Assembly (NCBI GenBank): GCA_013388855.1
Contig: JACAEM010000018.1
Location: 62,001-126,000 of the forward strand
Reading direction: 5' to 3'
Source of the DNA: Chloroflexota bacterium
GTDB lineage: Bacteria > Chloroflexota > Anaerolineae > Anaerolineales > Villigracilaceae
DNA length: 64,000 bases
Shown one piece after another: positions 1-8,929 of the stretch (position 1 is its first letter; the number at the start of each line of letters is the position of its first letter). The notes beneath the pieces were generated by a model that made no database searches, had not been told where the DNA came from, and was given only the letters and a program-made list of their open reading frames with translations. A program made the position numbers and the translations under genes.

Positions 1-285
1 TGAAGATAAATAATGTAAAGAACACAGTTACCTCATTCCTCGAACTGCAAAAGATAATTTCATGGAATTTATTGTATGGATTCGGGAAACGACGACTATT
101 ACCCCAATGGAGAATATTGAGTAGACGACTGCCATCAAGTACACAGATTGAGCGGCCTTTTCCTACCCAAATGGAGCAGTATGACGGAAACACATAAAGG
201 CGACCGGGGTTTGTCGCCCATCAGCCGCCTTTATGCGAGGAGAGCCAAATTGTCGGCGAGATAAATCTCGCGTTGCATTAGTGGT
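1..285. other. 3' flank of gltB; hairpin, no gene seen
   Basis: I see no supported gene here. The stretch lies downstream of the leftward gltB gene. One nested inverted repeat stands out: ATAAAGGCG at 194-202 pairs with CGCCTTTAT at 226-234, and inside it GGCGAC at 199-204 can pair instead with GTCGCC at 213-218. Neither strand has a T-run after the stem, so a transcript-end hairpin is possible but a Rho-independent terminator is not shown. Confidence 0.4.
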
Positions 286-3200
286 TTACTCGGTTGCGAA
301 TCGTTGATCTTCCTGTTGTCCCTGCGGCACTATCCGAACGAATGTGTTCTTCCAGTCGATCAACAGGCCAAGGATTTTCTGAGCTTCTTCCACCTGGTGA
401 TTTTGTTTAAGTTCCTCCGCGTACACTGTCAATAGTTCACGCAGATTTGCCAGATCATTTTCTCTCACTTCCTGGATGACGACCTTCGCTCCTTTTGCCA
501 GCCGACGCTGGATCGCTGCTTGATCGAAGTTGAGGTGCGGCTGGATGCGTAGGTACAAGACGCCGCCGGTCATCCCCGCACACATCCACGGGCCGGGGTC
601 TCCCAATACGACAACGCGTCCGGCGGTCATATATTCGCACAGGAATCCTTTGACGTTGGCGCGCGCCCCGATAAAGCCCAGACTGTCGTTGAGCGGTTTT
701 TTGATCTCGCCGCCGATGATGACATCTGCACCGGAGAGGCGGATGCAGGCACGCGAGTCGGCGTTGCCCTGCACGATGACCGTCCCATGCGTGCCTCCAT
801 AGGCTAGGCTCTTACCCACGGAGCCATCGATCAATAAACCATCATGGTTGTAGCCCTTCAGAATGACCACCCGCCCACCGGAGATGCCCTTTGCCACGCC
901 ATCCTGCGCGCCGCCTTCGACGACGATGCGGATCGGGTCGGCATTATACGCGCCGAGCCCATTGCCGGGGACGGAACTACTGAAGAAGCGCAGGGCAGTA
1001 GCGGGAATGGAACGCGTATCCTCCTCGCCAAGCGGCGGTAGCCAGGTCTCACGGTGACCGCCCACGCCGCCATGACCGGGCAGCCAGTCCCAATTTTTGC
1101 GGTAGCGAGTGAGAGCGCCGGTAAGATGCGTACCGAGGGCGCGGTCCACGGGAGTAACCTTGTCATCCTCGAAGAGAACCGTATCCTGTCGATAATTGGT
1201 GAAACTTTCCATCACTAAATTGGAGATGACCGTGGTGAGATGGTTGCGCGGGCGGTGTAGTGGTCCACGGTCGATGAGTGTCATCTCGTGCAAGGGGATT
1301 TCAACAGGGATCGGCTTGGCGTTGAGATATTCCTCCACAGTGACGAGCATATCCCGTAGATCGATCTGTTCATAGTGAGAAATTTGTTGCAGCAGATCGG
1401 AGCGCCCGACAATATCCTGTGCTTTTTCAAACCCTAACCTTGCCACGATGTTTTGCATGGCTTCCCCTAGTCCGTTGAATACATTGGTCAATGCCCCCAC
1501 TGCCTGTTCGAAATCGCGCGGCACAAAATGTTTGATGCCTTTGGCATGCGCATCTTCCGCCGTTTCGATTTGTGTGGTGATGCCGGTATGACAGGTCCCA
1601 CTTTGACAGTCGCGGCAGATCGTACAGCCGATTGCCACCATGGGCAGCGTACCCAACCCGACGCGATTCGCGCCCAAACACATCAACTTGACCGCGTCCG
1701 CTGCGGAACGGACCCCGCCGTCGGCCCAGAGTTCGACGCGTTCGCGCAGCCCCGCCTCGGTCAAAGCGCGATGCGCATCCACAATGCCGATCTCCGCAGG
1801 CAGACCGACATAACGCAGCGAGTGTGAGCGCGCCGCGCCTGTTCCGCCGTCATAGCCGGTGAGGCAGATGATATCAGCATCCGCTTTGGCAATGCCGACG
1901 GCAATGATGCCAATGCCCGGCACGACAGGCACTTTGACCGCAACGCGCGCCTTTGGATTGATGGTCTTCAATTCTTCGATGAACTGCGCCAGATCCTCGA
2001 TGGAATAAATGTCGTGATTGTTAGAGGGCGAGATCAAGTCCACGCCGGGGCGGGCATGGCGAGCCGCGGCTATCTTTTGAGTCACCTTGCGGGCGGGGAG
2101 ATGTCCGCCTTCGCCGGGTTTCGCGCCCTGACCGACCTTAATCTCGATCAAGTTCGTGGCATTGATGGTCTCGGCTGTAATGCCGAAACGTCCCGAAGCA
2201 ATTTGAACGCCGCGGTTAAACGGATATTTGCCGAGCAAGTCGGGGATCTCGCCGCCTTCGCCGTTAAGCGAGAGCATGTTCAAACGGAGTGCGGCTTCGG
2301 CATAGGCGCGATACGCCGTCTCACCTTGCGACCCAAATGACATGGATGAGATCAGGAATGGCAAACGATGCGATGTGACCCCCAAATCCACTTGACTCGG
2401 GTCAACCCTTGAATTGGGGTCGTACCGAAAATCAAGGATGTTGCGGATCGTCACCGGATTGGCTTTCGCTGTATTTTCGACGTGCTCTTCGTAGGCGCGC
2501 CAATCCGCTTCTCCCTTGCCAAGCCTGCCTGCCATCTTCCAAACCTTGGGATAAAAATGATTCACGCGTGAGAGGTCGCTGCGCCCGGTGCTGTGATAAC
2601 TGGCTTTGCGCGCAGTAATGTCAGTATCCAGATGTTCCCAGGTCAGCCCGCCCTGGTCTGAACCGGCATAATTGGGTGTTCCGAGGGTAAGTGCGATGGC
2701 GTTACTCAAACCGATGCTGGCGAACAGACGTCCATACCCCCGCGCTTCATGAATACCCATTGTGCTGATGCATTTCTCGATTCCTGTACGCAACGCCTTC
2801 AAAGTGTTTTTTATGCGTGCACTTTGTTCTTCGAGTGTCAAATTTGCCGTCTTTAGGATTTCTTCAAAAATCAAGTATGGCACAACTGCATCTGCACCCA
2901 TGCCAATACACATGATCAAGTCGTGCAGGTTGCGGATAGCGCCGCTGCGGAGAACGATGCCCGCCTGCCGTCGCAAATTGACTTGCGGATTCGATGCCAT
3001 GAGTCCCAGATCGATCCTGCCGCTGTCGCTCAACGGAATGGGGGTGGGGGAGTCAGCTGGCGAATTTTCGATGAACGATAGACGCAGCGCGCGGTCCACC
3101 ACACCAATGACCAGGACAGGGTCCACCCAGCCGTTTTCTCCCAGGAATGCATCCGCATCATTCAGAACGATCAACCTGCTCCCGTTGCGAACGGCATCTA

Positions 3201-5085
3201 CTGCGCTTTGGGCGATGCGCTCGAGCGCCTGCGTTGTGGACTCGCCTTCGAGAGTTATTGTTTGGATATTAGTGATTTGTGAAGCAGGATATTGCTGCAT
3301 TACAGTATTGAGGGTCGTGAAACCGGATTTGTCCGAAATGTGAGTGTACATTTCTTTTGTATCGTCCAGCAATATCGGCGTATCGAAGGTAAGCGTGACC
3401 TCCTGCTCCATTTCGCCAGGGATCAATGGCGGGCGCGCGCCGAGAATCATCTGTGTCGAAAAATGTTCGACCTCACGCTCGCGGTCGATGGCGGGATTGG
3501 TCACCACCGCGACCGCTTCCTTGAAATAATCAGCAATGTTCTGCCGTTCCTTCGAGAGCGGCGCCAGTGGACCATCGTAGCCAAGTGAGCTGATCGGGTC
3601 GCTGCCATTTTTGGCGAGTTCCTGAATCCACTCGCGATCTTCGCGTCCCCAGCCAAAGGCGGACATACGATTATCGAGATTGATCGCGGAAGAAGGATGA
3701 GGGGCGGCTGATACTGAATGGTTAGGAACAGCTGCAGACGTGGATTGGGCGAGGCGTTTGTTCAGCGTCTCCAAAGAACCGAAGCGGCGCAGCGTCAGGG
3801 TGAGGATTCGCTGCTGGATGGCGGGATAGTCCAGCACTTCCACTGCCTGGCCGCGCCGTACACGGATGCGCATCTTTTCACCCGGCGAGAGCGGTACAGG
3901 GTCAACGTGCATCGTGTCAAGATGATAGACACCTTTTTCCGACGAAAAGAAATATTCCTTTTCGGTGTCGCCAAACCAGAGCGGGCGCAGACCGAGCGCA
4001 TCCACGCTGAAGACGCATTCATCGCCTTGACGTGAAATGATGCCCGCCGGTCCCTGCGCGAACGGACCGAACGCCTGACGGTAATATTTGTAAACGGTTT
4101 GCAGTTCAGGAGAAAGTTTTTCCACTTCACTGAGAATGGGTGGAAAGACGATCTCCATCGCCTCTATTAGTGTGAAGTGGTAGCGGTGGATTAATGTGGC
4201 AAGCAGCCGATCCAAATCCTGTGAGTCACTGCCGCCATCAACAAGATTCACGCCGAGCATTTGTGCCTGTTCACGCAGGCGGGCGATGGTGTTGATCTCA
4301 CCATTGTGACCAAGTAAGTTGAACGGTTGCACGCGTTCGAAACTGGTGGCAGTATTGGTCGAATAGCGCGCATGACCGATGGTGATTGTTGTCGTGAAAT
4401 CGGGGTTCCGCAATTCGGGATAGAACTGATACAACGTTTCGATTGAGCCGCGGACTTTATACACAACTACATTGCTGGAAAGCGACGCCACGCTGATATG
4501 GGTCTCTTTTTCGATTTTGAGCAACAGATCGAACAGTGTGCGCTCGACATTCTCCAGGGGGCCCTGTCGCATCATGCCCGCGACTTGCCAGAGGCGTGGA
4601 GCCTGCAAACGCGCCATCTTGCCCAATGCTTGTGGGCGGGTGGGGATGGGGCGTTCCAGCAATAGATCGGCGCCACTCTCCTGCAACAGCTTGATGACTG
4701 TCGCTTCTGTATTAAAATCTCGATTGATGTTGGGGATCATCAAGTGCCCCACAAAAAAGCGCCGATCTTCCGCGAGCCAGCCAGGTTTCCCCTCTTGCTC
4801 CAGCGCTTGCGACCACAACAGGCGCGGGATGTCCGTCAATACGCCAACGCCATCGCCTTCCCCGTTGACCTCACCGCTGCGGTGTCCCATGATGCTAAGG
4901 GCGGCGAGGGCCCGTTTGAGATTGCCATGTGTGGCTTCCCCATTCTTACGAATGGCAGCGACCAGCGCACAGGCGTCGTGCTCCTCCAGCCATGACTTTG
5001 TATCTGCGGCGGTCAGCCAATTGAAAGCACCAGACTGTGCGCGCTGGTCATCCTCCGTTTTGGACGATCCGTGTTTATTTGACAT
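286..5085 (-). CDS. gltB: Glutamate synthase, large (alpha) subunit
   Basis: The product makes glutamate from glutamine and 2-oxoglutarate in the cytoplasm, normally with a GltD small subunit, which is not in this window. The protein has about 1599 residues, slightly longer than the usual ~1500. Cys39 (context HDACALVA) fits the N-terminal glutamine-amidotransferase nucleophile, which would be freed by removing a 38-residue propeptide. The central and FMN-binding synthase domains follow, with the 3Fe-4S motif CRDCQSGTC near residue 1160, then the C-terminal GXGXG beta-helix. I chose ATG 5085 over the longer reading from 5112 because AGAGGTG lies a few bases upstream of it. The gene diverges from the lysine operon, and two operator-like palindromes lie between them. 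Glutamate is the amino donor in lysine synthesis, so shared control is plausible but inferred. Confidence 0.96.
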   Translation of the reverse strand: MSNKHGSSKTEDDQRAQSGAFNWLTAADTKSWLEEHDACALVAAIRKNGEATHGNLKRALAALSIMGHRSGEVNGEGDGVGVLTDIPRLLWSQALEQEGKPGWLAEDRRFFVGHLMIPNINRDFNTEATVIKLLQESGADLLLERPIPTRPQALGKMARLQAPRLWQVAGMMRQGPLENVERTLFDLLLKIEKETHISVASLSSNVVVYKVRGSIETLYQFYPELRNPDFTTTITIGHARYSTNTATSFERVQPFNLLGHNGEINTIARLREQAQMLGVNLVDGGSDSQDLDRLLATLIHRYHFTLIEAMEIVFPPILSEVEKLSPELQTVYKYYRQAFGPFAQGPAGIISRQGDECVFSVDALGLRPLWFGDTEKEYFFSSEKGVYHLDTMHVDPVPLSPGEKMRIRVRRGQAVEVLDYPAIQQRILTLTLRRFGSLETLNKRLAQSTSAAVPNHSVSAAPHPSSAINLDNRMSAFGWGREDREWIQELAKNGSDPISSLGYDGPLAPLSKERQNIADYFKEAVAVVTNPAIDREREVEHFSTQMILGARPPLIPGEMEQEVTLTFDTPILLDDTKEMYTHISDKSGFTTLNTVMQQYPASQITNIQTITLEGESTTQALERIAQSAVDAVRNGSRLIVLNDADAFLGENGWVDPVLVIGVVDRALRLSFIENSPADSPTPIPLSDSGRIDLGLMASNPQVNLRRQAGIVLRSGAIRNLHDLIMCIGMGADAVVPYLIFEEILKTANLTLEEQSARIKNTLKALRTGIEKCISTMGIHEARGYGRLFASIGLSNAIALTLGTPNYAGSDQGGLTWEHLDTDITARKASYHSTGRSDLSRVNHFYPKVWKMAGRLGKGEADWRAYEEHVENTAKANPVTIRNILDFRYDPNSRVDPSQVDLGVTSHRLPFLISSMSFGSQGETAYRAYAEAALRLNMLSLNGEGGEIPDLLGKYPFNRGVQIASGRFGITAETINATNLIEIKVGQGAKPGEGGHLPARKVTQKIAAARHARPGVDLISPSNNHDIYSIEDLAQFIEELKTINPKARVAVKVPVVPGIGIIAVGIAKADADIICLTGYDGGTGAARSHSLRYVGLPAEIGIVDAHRALTEAGLRERVELWADGGVRSAADAVKLMCLGANRVGLGTLPMVAIGCTICRDCQSGTCHTGITTQIETAEDAHAKGIKHFVPRDFEQAVGALTNVFNGLGEAMQNIVARLGFEKAQDIVGRSDLLQQISHYEQIDLRDMLVTVEEYLNAKPIPVEIPLHEMTLIDRGPLHRPRNHLTTVISNLVMESFTNYRQDTVLFEDDKVTPVDRALGTHLTGALTRYRKNWDWLPGHGGVGGHRETWLPPLGEEDTRSIPATALRFFSSSVPGNGLGAYNADPIRIVVEGGAQDGVAKGISGGRVVILKGYNHDGLLIDGSVGKSLAYGGTHGTVIVQGNADSRACIRLSGADVIIGGEIKKPLNDSLGFIGARANVKGFLCEYMTAGRVVVLGDPGPWMCAGMTGGVLYLRIQPHLNFDQAAIQRRLAKGAKVVIQEVRENDLANLRELLTVYAEELKQNHQVEEAQKILGLLIDWKNTFVRIVPQGQQEDQRFATE

Positions 5086-5211
5086 GATACACCTCTTGTA
5101 ATGTGATCCCAACGATTTTCACCATGTACATTTGAAGAAAAATCATCAGCATCTAAATTTGACGAGTTGATAAATTCTTTAAATCATACAAATTGAAAAA
5201 GAAAATACTAC

Positions 5212-5258
5212 TACCCGCATGGGTAATCATTATTGAAGACTTTTTACCCAAACGGGTA
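5212..5258. promoter_or_regulatory. Tandem TACCC-N4-GGGTA palindromes
   Basis: Two inverted repeats share the pattern TACCC-N4-GGGTA: 5212-5225 (spacer GCAT) and 5245-5258 (spacer AAAC). Their centres are 33 bp apart, about three helical turns. They lie between divergent gltB and the lysine operon, just upstream of the lysine -35 box at 5270. The arrangement suggests a dimeric regulator binding two sites on one DNA face. The protein is unknown. Confidence 0.55.
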
Positions 5259-5269
5259 TTCCAAAACTA

Positions 5270-5297
5270 TTGACATATTTCACATCGCGGGTAGAAT
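5270..5297 (+). promoter_or_regulatory. Lysine operon promoter
   Basis: A perfect -35 TTGACA at 5270-5275 and a -10 TAGAAT at 5292-5297 are separated by 16 bp. The leader ATG at 5308 lies only 10 bases after the -10 box, so transcription would start within about four bases of the ATG and the leader would be nearly leaderless. The carA leader at 27169 has the same boxes and spacing and the same following bases, CCGCCCAATATGTTT. Confidence 0.75.
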
Positions 5298-5307
5298 TCC
5301 GCCCAAT

Positions 5308-5433
5308 ATGTTTCGCGATAAAGCAAGTATCCTGATGGAAGCCAAGTCAAAGCGCAAGCCCATTTCTGCAACTTCGGTTGTCGGGATTGGGCTTGTTCCG
5401 GTTGAACAGAAAAAGGATAATGCTTTAGTGTAG
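5308..5433 (+). CDS. Lysine-rich leader peptide (putative attenuator)
   Basis: This is a 41-codon frame beginning MFRDKASILMEAKSKRK. Six residues are lysine (5, 13, 15, 17, 35, 36), three of them in the AKSKRK cluster. There is no Shine-Dalgarno sequence and almost no 5' UTR, so translation would be leaderless. A hairpin follows the Lys cluster: CAAGCCCA 5355-5362 pairs with TGGGCTTG 5388-5395, and inside it CAAC-UUCG-GUUG at 5369-5380. A ribosome stalled on the Lys codons at 5344-5358 would cover the 5' arm. The stop codon is about 30 bases before a terminator. Ribosome-mediated attenuation by lysyl-tRNA supply is inferred from this layout. The frame is open further upstream, but that part lies before the promoter. 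Confidence 0.55.
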   Translation: MFRDKASILMEAKSKRKPISATSVVGIGLVPVEQKKDNALV

Positions 5434-5464
5434 TTCTTTCTGCGTATTTATCTGTTATGCCGTC

Positions 5465-5500
5465 AAAGCGCCATCCGACAACGGATGGCGCTTTTTGTTT
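5465..5500 (+). terminator. Leader terminator of the lysine operon
   Basis: AAAGCGCCATCCG (5465-5477), loop ACAA and CGGATGGCGCTTT (5482-5494) form a 13-bp perfect stem followed by TTTTTGTTTT. It lies between the leader peptide and the first structural gene, so it would act as an attenuator rather than an operon end. Confidence 0.85.
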
Positions 5501-5503
5501 TGC

Positions 5504-5536
5504 TGCAGGGCGATATTAATACCGCCCTGCAAGGAG
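5504..5536 (+). promoter_or_regulatory. Hairpin abutting the ribosome-binding site
   Basis: TGCAGGGCG (5504-5512) pairs with CGCCCTGCA (5523-5531). The stem ends directly at AGGAG (5532-5536), the ribosome-binding site for ATG 5542. Such a stem can limit ribosome access, adding a possible translational control after the terminator. Function is inferred. Confidence 0.5.
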
Positions 5537-5541
5537 CACTC

Positions 5542-6924
5542 ATGCTTGAGATTTTAGATACAACTTTGCGCGAAGGTGAACAGACCCCTTATGTCAACTT
5601 TACCGTGGATGAAAAGATGGAAATCGCCAAAATGCTGGACCGCGTCGGCGTGGATATGATCGAAGCGGGAGACCCATCCGTTTCACCGAATGTTGCCCGT
5701 GCCATCGAACGTATCGCCTCTCTCGACCTTCGGGCGGAGATTGTTGCCCATTCGACCGCCACACGCCTGAGCATTGACCGCGCCAAAGCCTGCGGTGTAG
5801 ATCGCGTGGCAATTTTTTACGCGACATCCAAAATCCATCTCGACTCAAAACTACGCAAATCTGAAAAGGAAGCACTTGCCATTATTCAAGAGCATGTATG
5901 TTATGCAAAGAGTCTAGGCTTGAATGTCCGTTACACGCCTGAGGATGCCACTCGCACAGATTTTGACTTTCTCGTGGAGGTGTGCAACGTTGCCATCAAA
6001 GCCGGCGCGGACCGCATCAGTTTTGCTGACACGCTCGGAATTATGCAACCACACACCATGTTTGAGCGCGTGCAAAAGCTGCGAAAGAATCTTTTGCCCT
6101 GCAAAATCGACCTGCATTGTCACGATGATTACGGTCTGGCGCTGGCGAACGCCATGGCAGGTATCCGCGCAGGAGCAGACTGTATTCACACTACCGTGAA
6201 TGGAATGGGGGAGCGCACGGGAATCCCCGACTTGGCGGAGACAATCCTTGCTTTTCATAACCTGGAAAGAACCGAAAAATATAAAATCCAGCCTTTGATG
6301 GAACTTTCAAGTTATCTGGAAAAAGTAACAGGCTTCTTCCTGGCTCCCAACAAACCAATCACCGGACAGAACGCCTTCAGTCACAAAAGCGGAGTCCATA
6401 CCAACGGCATTCTCAAAGACCCGCGCACGTATGAACCATTCGACCCATCTGTTCTGGGGCGGGAACGCAAGATCGTAATCGATAAATATACCGGCAAGAC
6501 CGCTGTTGCCGCCCGCTTGGAGGAGTACGGAATTGAAGTTAGCGCGGCAGAATTGGAAATGATCGTCACGCGCATCAAGAATACAGGCGACCAACGTAAA
6601 CAGCTCTTCGATGCCGATATTCTGGAGATCGCCGAGCAGGTTACGGGAAGGAAGATCGATGTTATCCCGCACGACATCAGTGCGCTGGTCATGCTGGAGG
6701 TCGAGTCGCATGTATATACATCTGCGGTGGTGCGGCGATTGCGCGGTTTTTCGAATGTGTCCAGTGTCTATGAAGTGACTGGCGACCATGATATCAGTGC
6801 CTTTGTGAATGTGGAGAATGTTGCTGCGTTAAACAACCTAATCGAAGAAATCCGTACTGTGCAAGGTGTCAAGCGGACGGAGACACGCATGGTGCTGAAG
6901 AAATATAGCGGGAGTAATAAATGA
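5542..6924 (+). CDS. lysS: Homocitrate synthase with C-terminal RAM-like domain
   Basis: This enzyme would condense acetyl-CoA with 2-oxoglutarate to homocitrate, the first step of alpha-aminoadipate lysine synthesis. The HMGL-like TIM barrel starts with LDTTLREGEQTP, in which the catalytic Arg and metal-binding Asp are visible; LHCHDDYGLA and HTTVNGMGERTG follow. A subdomain contains SGVHTNGI. The last ~75 residues, from about VESHVYTSAVVRR, resemble the RAM/AsnC effector fold seen on some archaeal homocitrate synthases, where it is linked to lysine sensing. I chose ATG 5542 because AGGAG lies 5 bases upstream and the LEILDTTLREGEQ start is typical; the reading from 5485 begins inside the terminator. 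Isopropylmalate, citramalate or Re-citrate synthase are alternatives, but the lysX neighbour and the gene order favour lysine. The product has 460 residues. Confidence 0.85.
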   Translation: MLEILDTTLREGEQTPYVNFTVDEKMEIAKMLDRVGVDMIEAGDPSVSPNVARAIERIASLDLRAEIVAHSTATRLSIDRAKACGVDRVAIFYATSKIHLDSKLRKSEKEALAIIQEHVCYAKSLGLNVRYTPEDATRTDFDFLVEVCNVAIKAGADRISFADTLGIMQPHTMFERVQKLRKNLLPCKIDLHCHDDYGLALANAMAGIRAGADCIHTTVNGMGERTGIPDLAETILAFHNLERTEKYKIQPLMELSSYLEKVTGFFLAPNKPITGQNAFSHKSGVHTNGILKDPRTYEPFDPSVLGRERKIVIDKYTGKTAVAARLEEYGIEVSAAELEMIVTRIKNTGDQRKQLFDADILEIAEQVTGRKIDVIPHDISALVMLEVESHVYTSAVVRRLRGFSNVSSVYEVTGDHDISAFVNVENVAALNNLIEEIRTVQGVKRTETRMVLKKYSGSNK

Positions 6925-7081
6925 TCGCTCATCAAGAAGTGGTCTCATGCTTTTTGAGGCATATCGAGATCAATTATTGGATGTGGGCAATGACTAACTT
7001 GAAATGTTGTGGTCCTGATATACCTTTCACGGCAAGTACTCACGGCTGCTCGACCACTGTATACAAATCAACGGAGAAATT

Positions 7082-8329
7082 ATGGGCACACTGATCGAAG
7101 AAATCTTTTCACGCCGGGCTGGCGGGACTGTACAGGCAGGTGAAATTGTGTTGTTGGATGTGGACTACATCATGAGCCACGACAATACTACACCGCTTGC
7201 GATCAAGGCGTTCCGCGAAATTGGCAAACCGATCCTGGACAAGAATAAGATTGTTCTACATCTTGACCATGCATACCCCGCCCCGAATATATTGGCGGCA
7301 GAGAACCATCGCAAGATCCTTGATTTTGTGAAGGAACAGCAACTGCCACACCTGTTTCAGCAGGGAGTCTGCCATCAGGTGATGCTCGAAGAGGGATTCG
7401 TCACGCCCGGCTCGATCATTATCGGCGCAGATTCGCACTCGAATACCTACGGTGCCATGGGAGCCTTCGGCACGGGACTCGGTTCGACCGAGATTGGTGT
7501 GGCATGGGTCACGGGAAAGTGCTGGTTCAAAGTTCCCGAAACGATCCGCGTGGAACTGAGCGGACACACACAACCAGGCGTCTACGCTAAGGATGTCATG
7601 ATCCACATTGCTGGTTTGCTCGGCATGGATGGTGGTACCTATCGTTCAGTGGAATTCGGCGGCGAATACATCGATAACCTGCCGATGCATGAACGCATCA
7701 TCTTCCCGAATATGTCCACAGAGATCGGGGCGAAGTGTGGCTTGATCGCTGCCGATGATGTGACTATTGCTTATCTCGAAAATGAGACGCCTGCCAAGGG
7801 TCCGTTTGAGCGGATTGTGCCAGCCAACCCGCGCTATGAGCGCGTTCTTGAGATTGATGTCTCGCTCCTAGCCCCGCAGGTTGCCTGTCATCCCGATGTG
7901 GACAATGTCAAGCCGCTGATGGCCGTCGAAGGGCTGGAAGTGCATGAAGTGTATATTGGCACCTGCACCAACGCACGTTATGAGGACCTGGAAATCGTGG
8001 CGAATATTCTCAAAGGAAGGAAGGTCAACCCTCTGACGCGTGTCATCGTTACTCCTGCCAGTGCTCGTATTTATAAGAAAGCTCTCAAGAACGGCTTGAT
8101 TGAAATCCTCATAGATGCAGGGTGTATTGTCACGGGCGCCGGCTGTGGCGCGTGCATCGGGCGTCACGGTGGCATCCTGGCACCGGGCGAACGCGCATTG
8201 ACTACTATGAACCGTAACTTTGTTGGGCGTATGGGTAGTCCGCTTTCGGAGATTTATCTGGCAAGCCCGGCAACGGCTGCGGCAACAGCATTGACGGGGC
8301 GAATCACGGACCCGCGCGGATGCTTGTAA
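7082..8329 (+). CDS. lysT: Homoaconitase large subunit (LysT type)
   Basis: The 415-residue product belongs to the aconitase/LeuC family and would convert homocitrate to homoisocitrate with LysU. The 4Fe-4S ligands are visible as GTCTNAR near residue 294 and GCGACIGRHGG near residues 354-357. ADSHSNTYGA and HLDHAYPAPN are substrate-site motifs. A 157-bp gap separates it from the homocitrate synthase gene; it has no visible gene and ends with GGAG seven bases before ATG. Sequence alone does not fully separate it from isopropylmalate isomerase; the operon context decides. It could also serve leucine synthesis if the cell has no other LeuCD. Confidence 0.85.
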   Translation: MGTLIEEIFSRRAGGTVQAGEIVLLDVDYIMSHDNTTPLAIKAFREIGKPILDKNKIVLHLDHAYPAPNILAAENHRKILDFVKEQQLPHLFQQGVCHQVMLEEGFVTPGSIIIGADSHSNTYGAMGAFGTGLGSTEIGVAWVTGKCWFKVPETIRVELSGHTQPGVYAKDVMIHIAGLLGMDGGTYRSVEFGGEYIDNLPMHERIIFPNMSTEIGAKCGLIAADDVTIAYLENETPAKGPFERIVPANPRYERVLEIDVSLLAPQVACHPDVDNVKPLMAVEGLEVHEVYIGTCTNARYEDLEIVANILKGRKVNPLTRVIVTPASARIYKKALKNGLIEILIDAGCIVTGAGCGACIGRHGGILAPGERALTTMNRNFVGRMGSPLSEIYLASPATAAATALTGRITDPRGCL

Positions 8330-8431
8330 TACATCGTTGCGATGCGGCGCTTTTCCACCGAAGCAATTTCCAATAATCTGAAGATTGGTTCGCTTTGGTC
8401 GCAACAAAATTGCAAAATTAAGGAAAATATT

Positions 8432-8929
8432 ATGTCAAAAGCCTGGACGTTTGGAGAAAATATGAACACCGATGAGATCATTCCCGGTCGTTACAACATT
8501 ACGATCGATCCTTTGGAATTGGCGAAGAACGTGTTTTGTGAAGTCAAACCGGAATATGTGAAGAATGCACAGCCCGGTGATGTAATCGTAGGTGGACAAA
8601 ACTTTGGCTGTGGTTCGTCTCGTGAACATGCGCCGATTGCCATCAAAGGTTCGCTGGCAAAATGCGTTATTGCCGCCTCGTTCGCGCGTATTTTCTTTCG
8701 CAATGCTGTCAACATCGGTCTGCCGATCTTGGAATGCCCTGAAGCAGCAGTGGGCATTTCTGAAGGCGATGATGTTGAAGTGAATTTATCGACGGGTGAG
8801 ATCATCAACCGCACGAATGGCCGCCGCTATCAAGCCAACCCATTACCTGATTTTGTATTAAAGATCGCAGACGCAGGCGGCATTGTCAATTTCCTTAAAA
8901 TGCACGACATTCAGGAAGTACTTGCATGA
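8432..8929 (+). CDS. lysU: Homoaconitase small subunit (LysU type)
   Basis: The 165-residue product is the swivel-domain partner of the large subunit upstream. GENMNTDEIIPGRY is the typical N-terminal motif and GCGSSREHAP, near residue 60, the substrate-recognition loop. I chose ATG 8432 because TAAGGA precedes it and the family starts there; an upstream ATG at 8342 would add an unrelated 30-residue extension. The last four bases overlap the next gene (ATGA), indicating translational coupling. Confidence 0.88.
   Translation: MSKAWTFGENMNTDEIIPGRYNITIDPLELAKNVFCEVKPEYVKNAQPGDVIVGGQNFGCGSSREHAPIAIKGSLAKCVIAASFARIFFRNAVNIGLPILECPEAAVGISEGDDVEVNLSTGEIINRTNGRRYQANPLPDFVLKIADAGGIVNFLKMHDIQEVLA

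Noticed and set aside
2762-3343. Rightward 193-codon frame within gltB
   Set aside because: It is antisense to conserved GltB sequence and has no domain. Other long antisense frames in gltB, purL and guaB were dropped for the same reason.
5298-5464. Lysine riboswitch
   Set aside because: The leader is only ~165 bases with one main stem. I do not see the five-helix L-box layout; a leader peptide explains it better.
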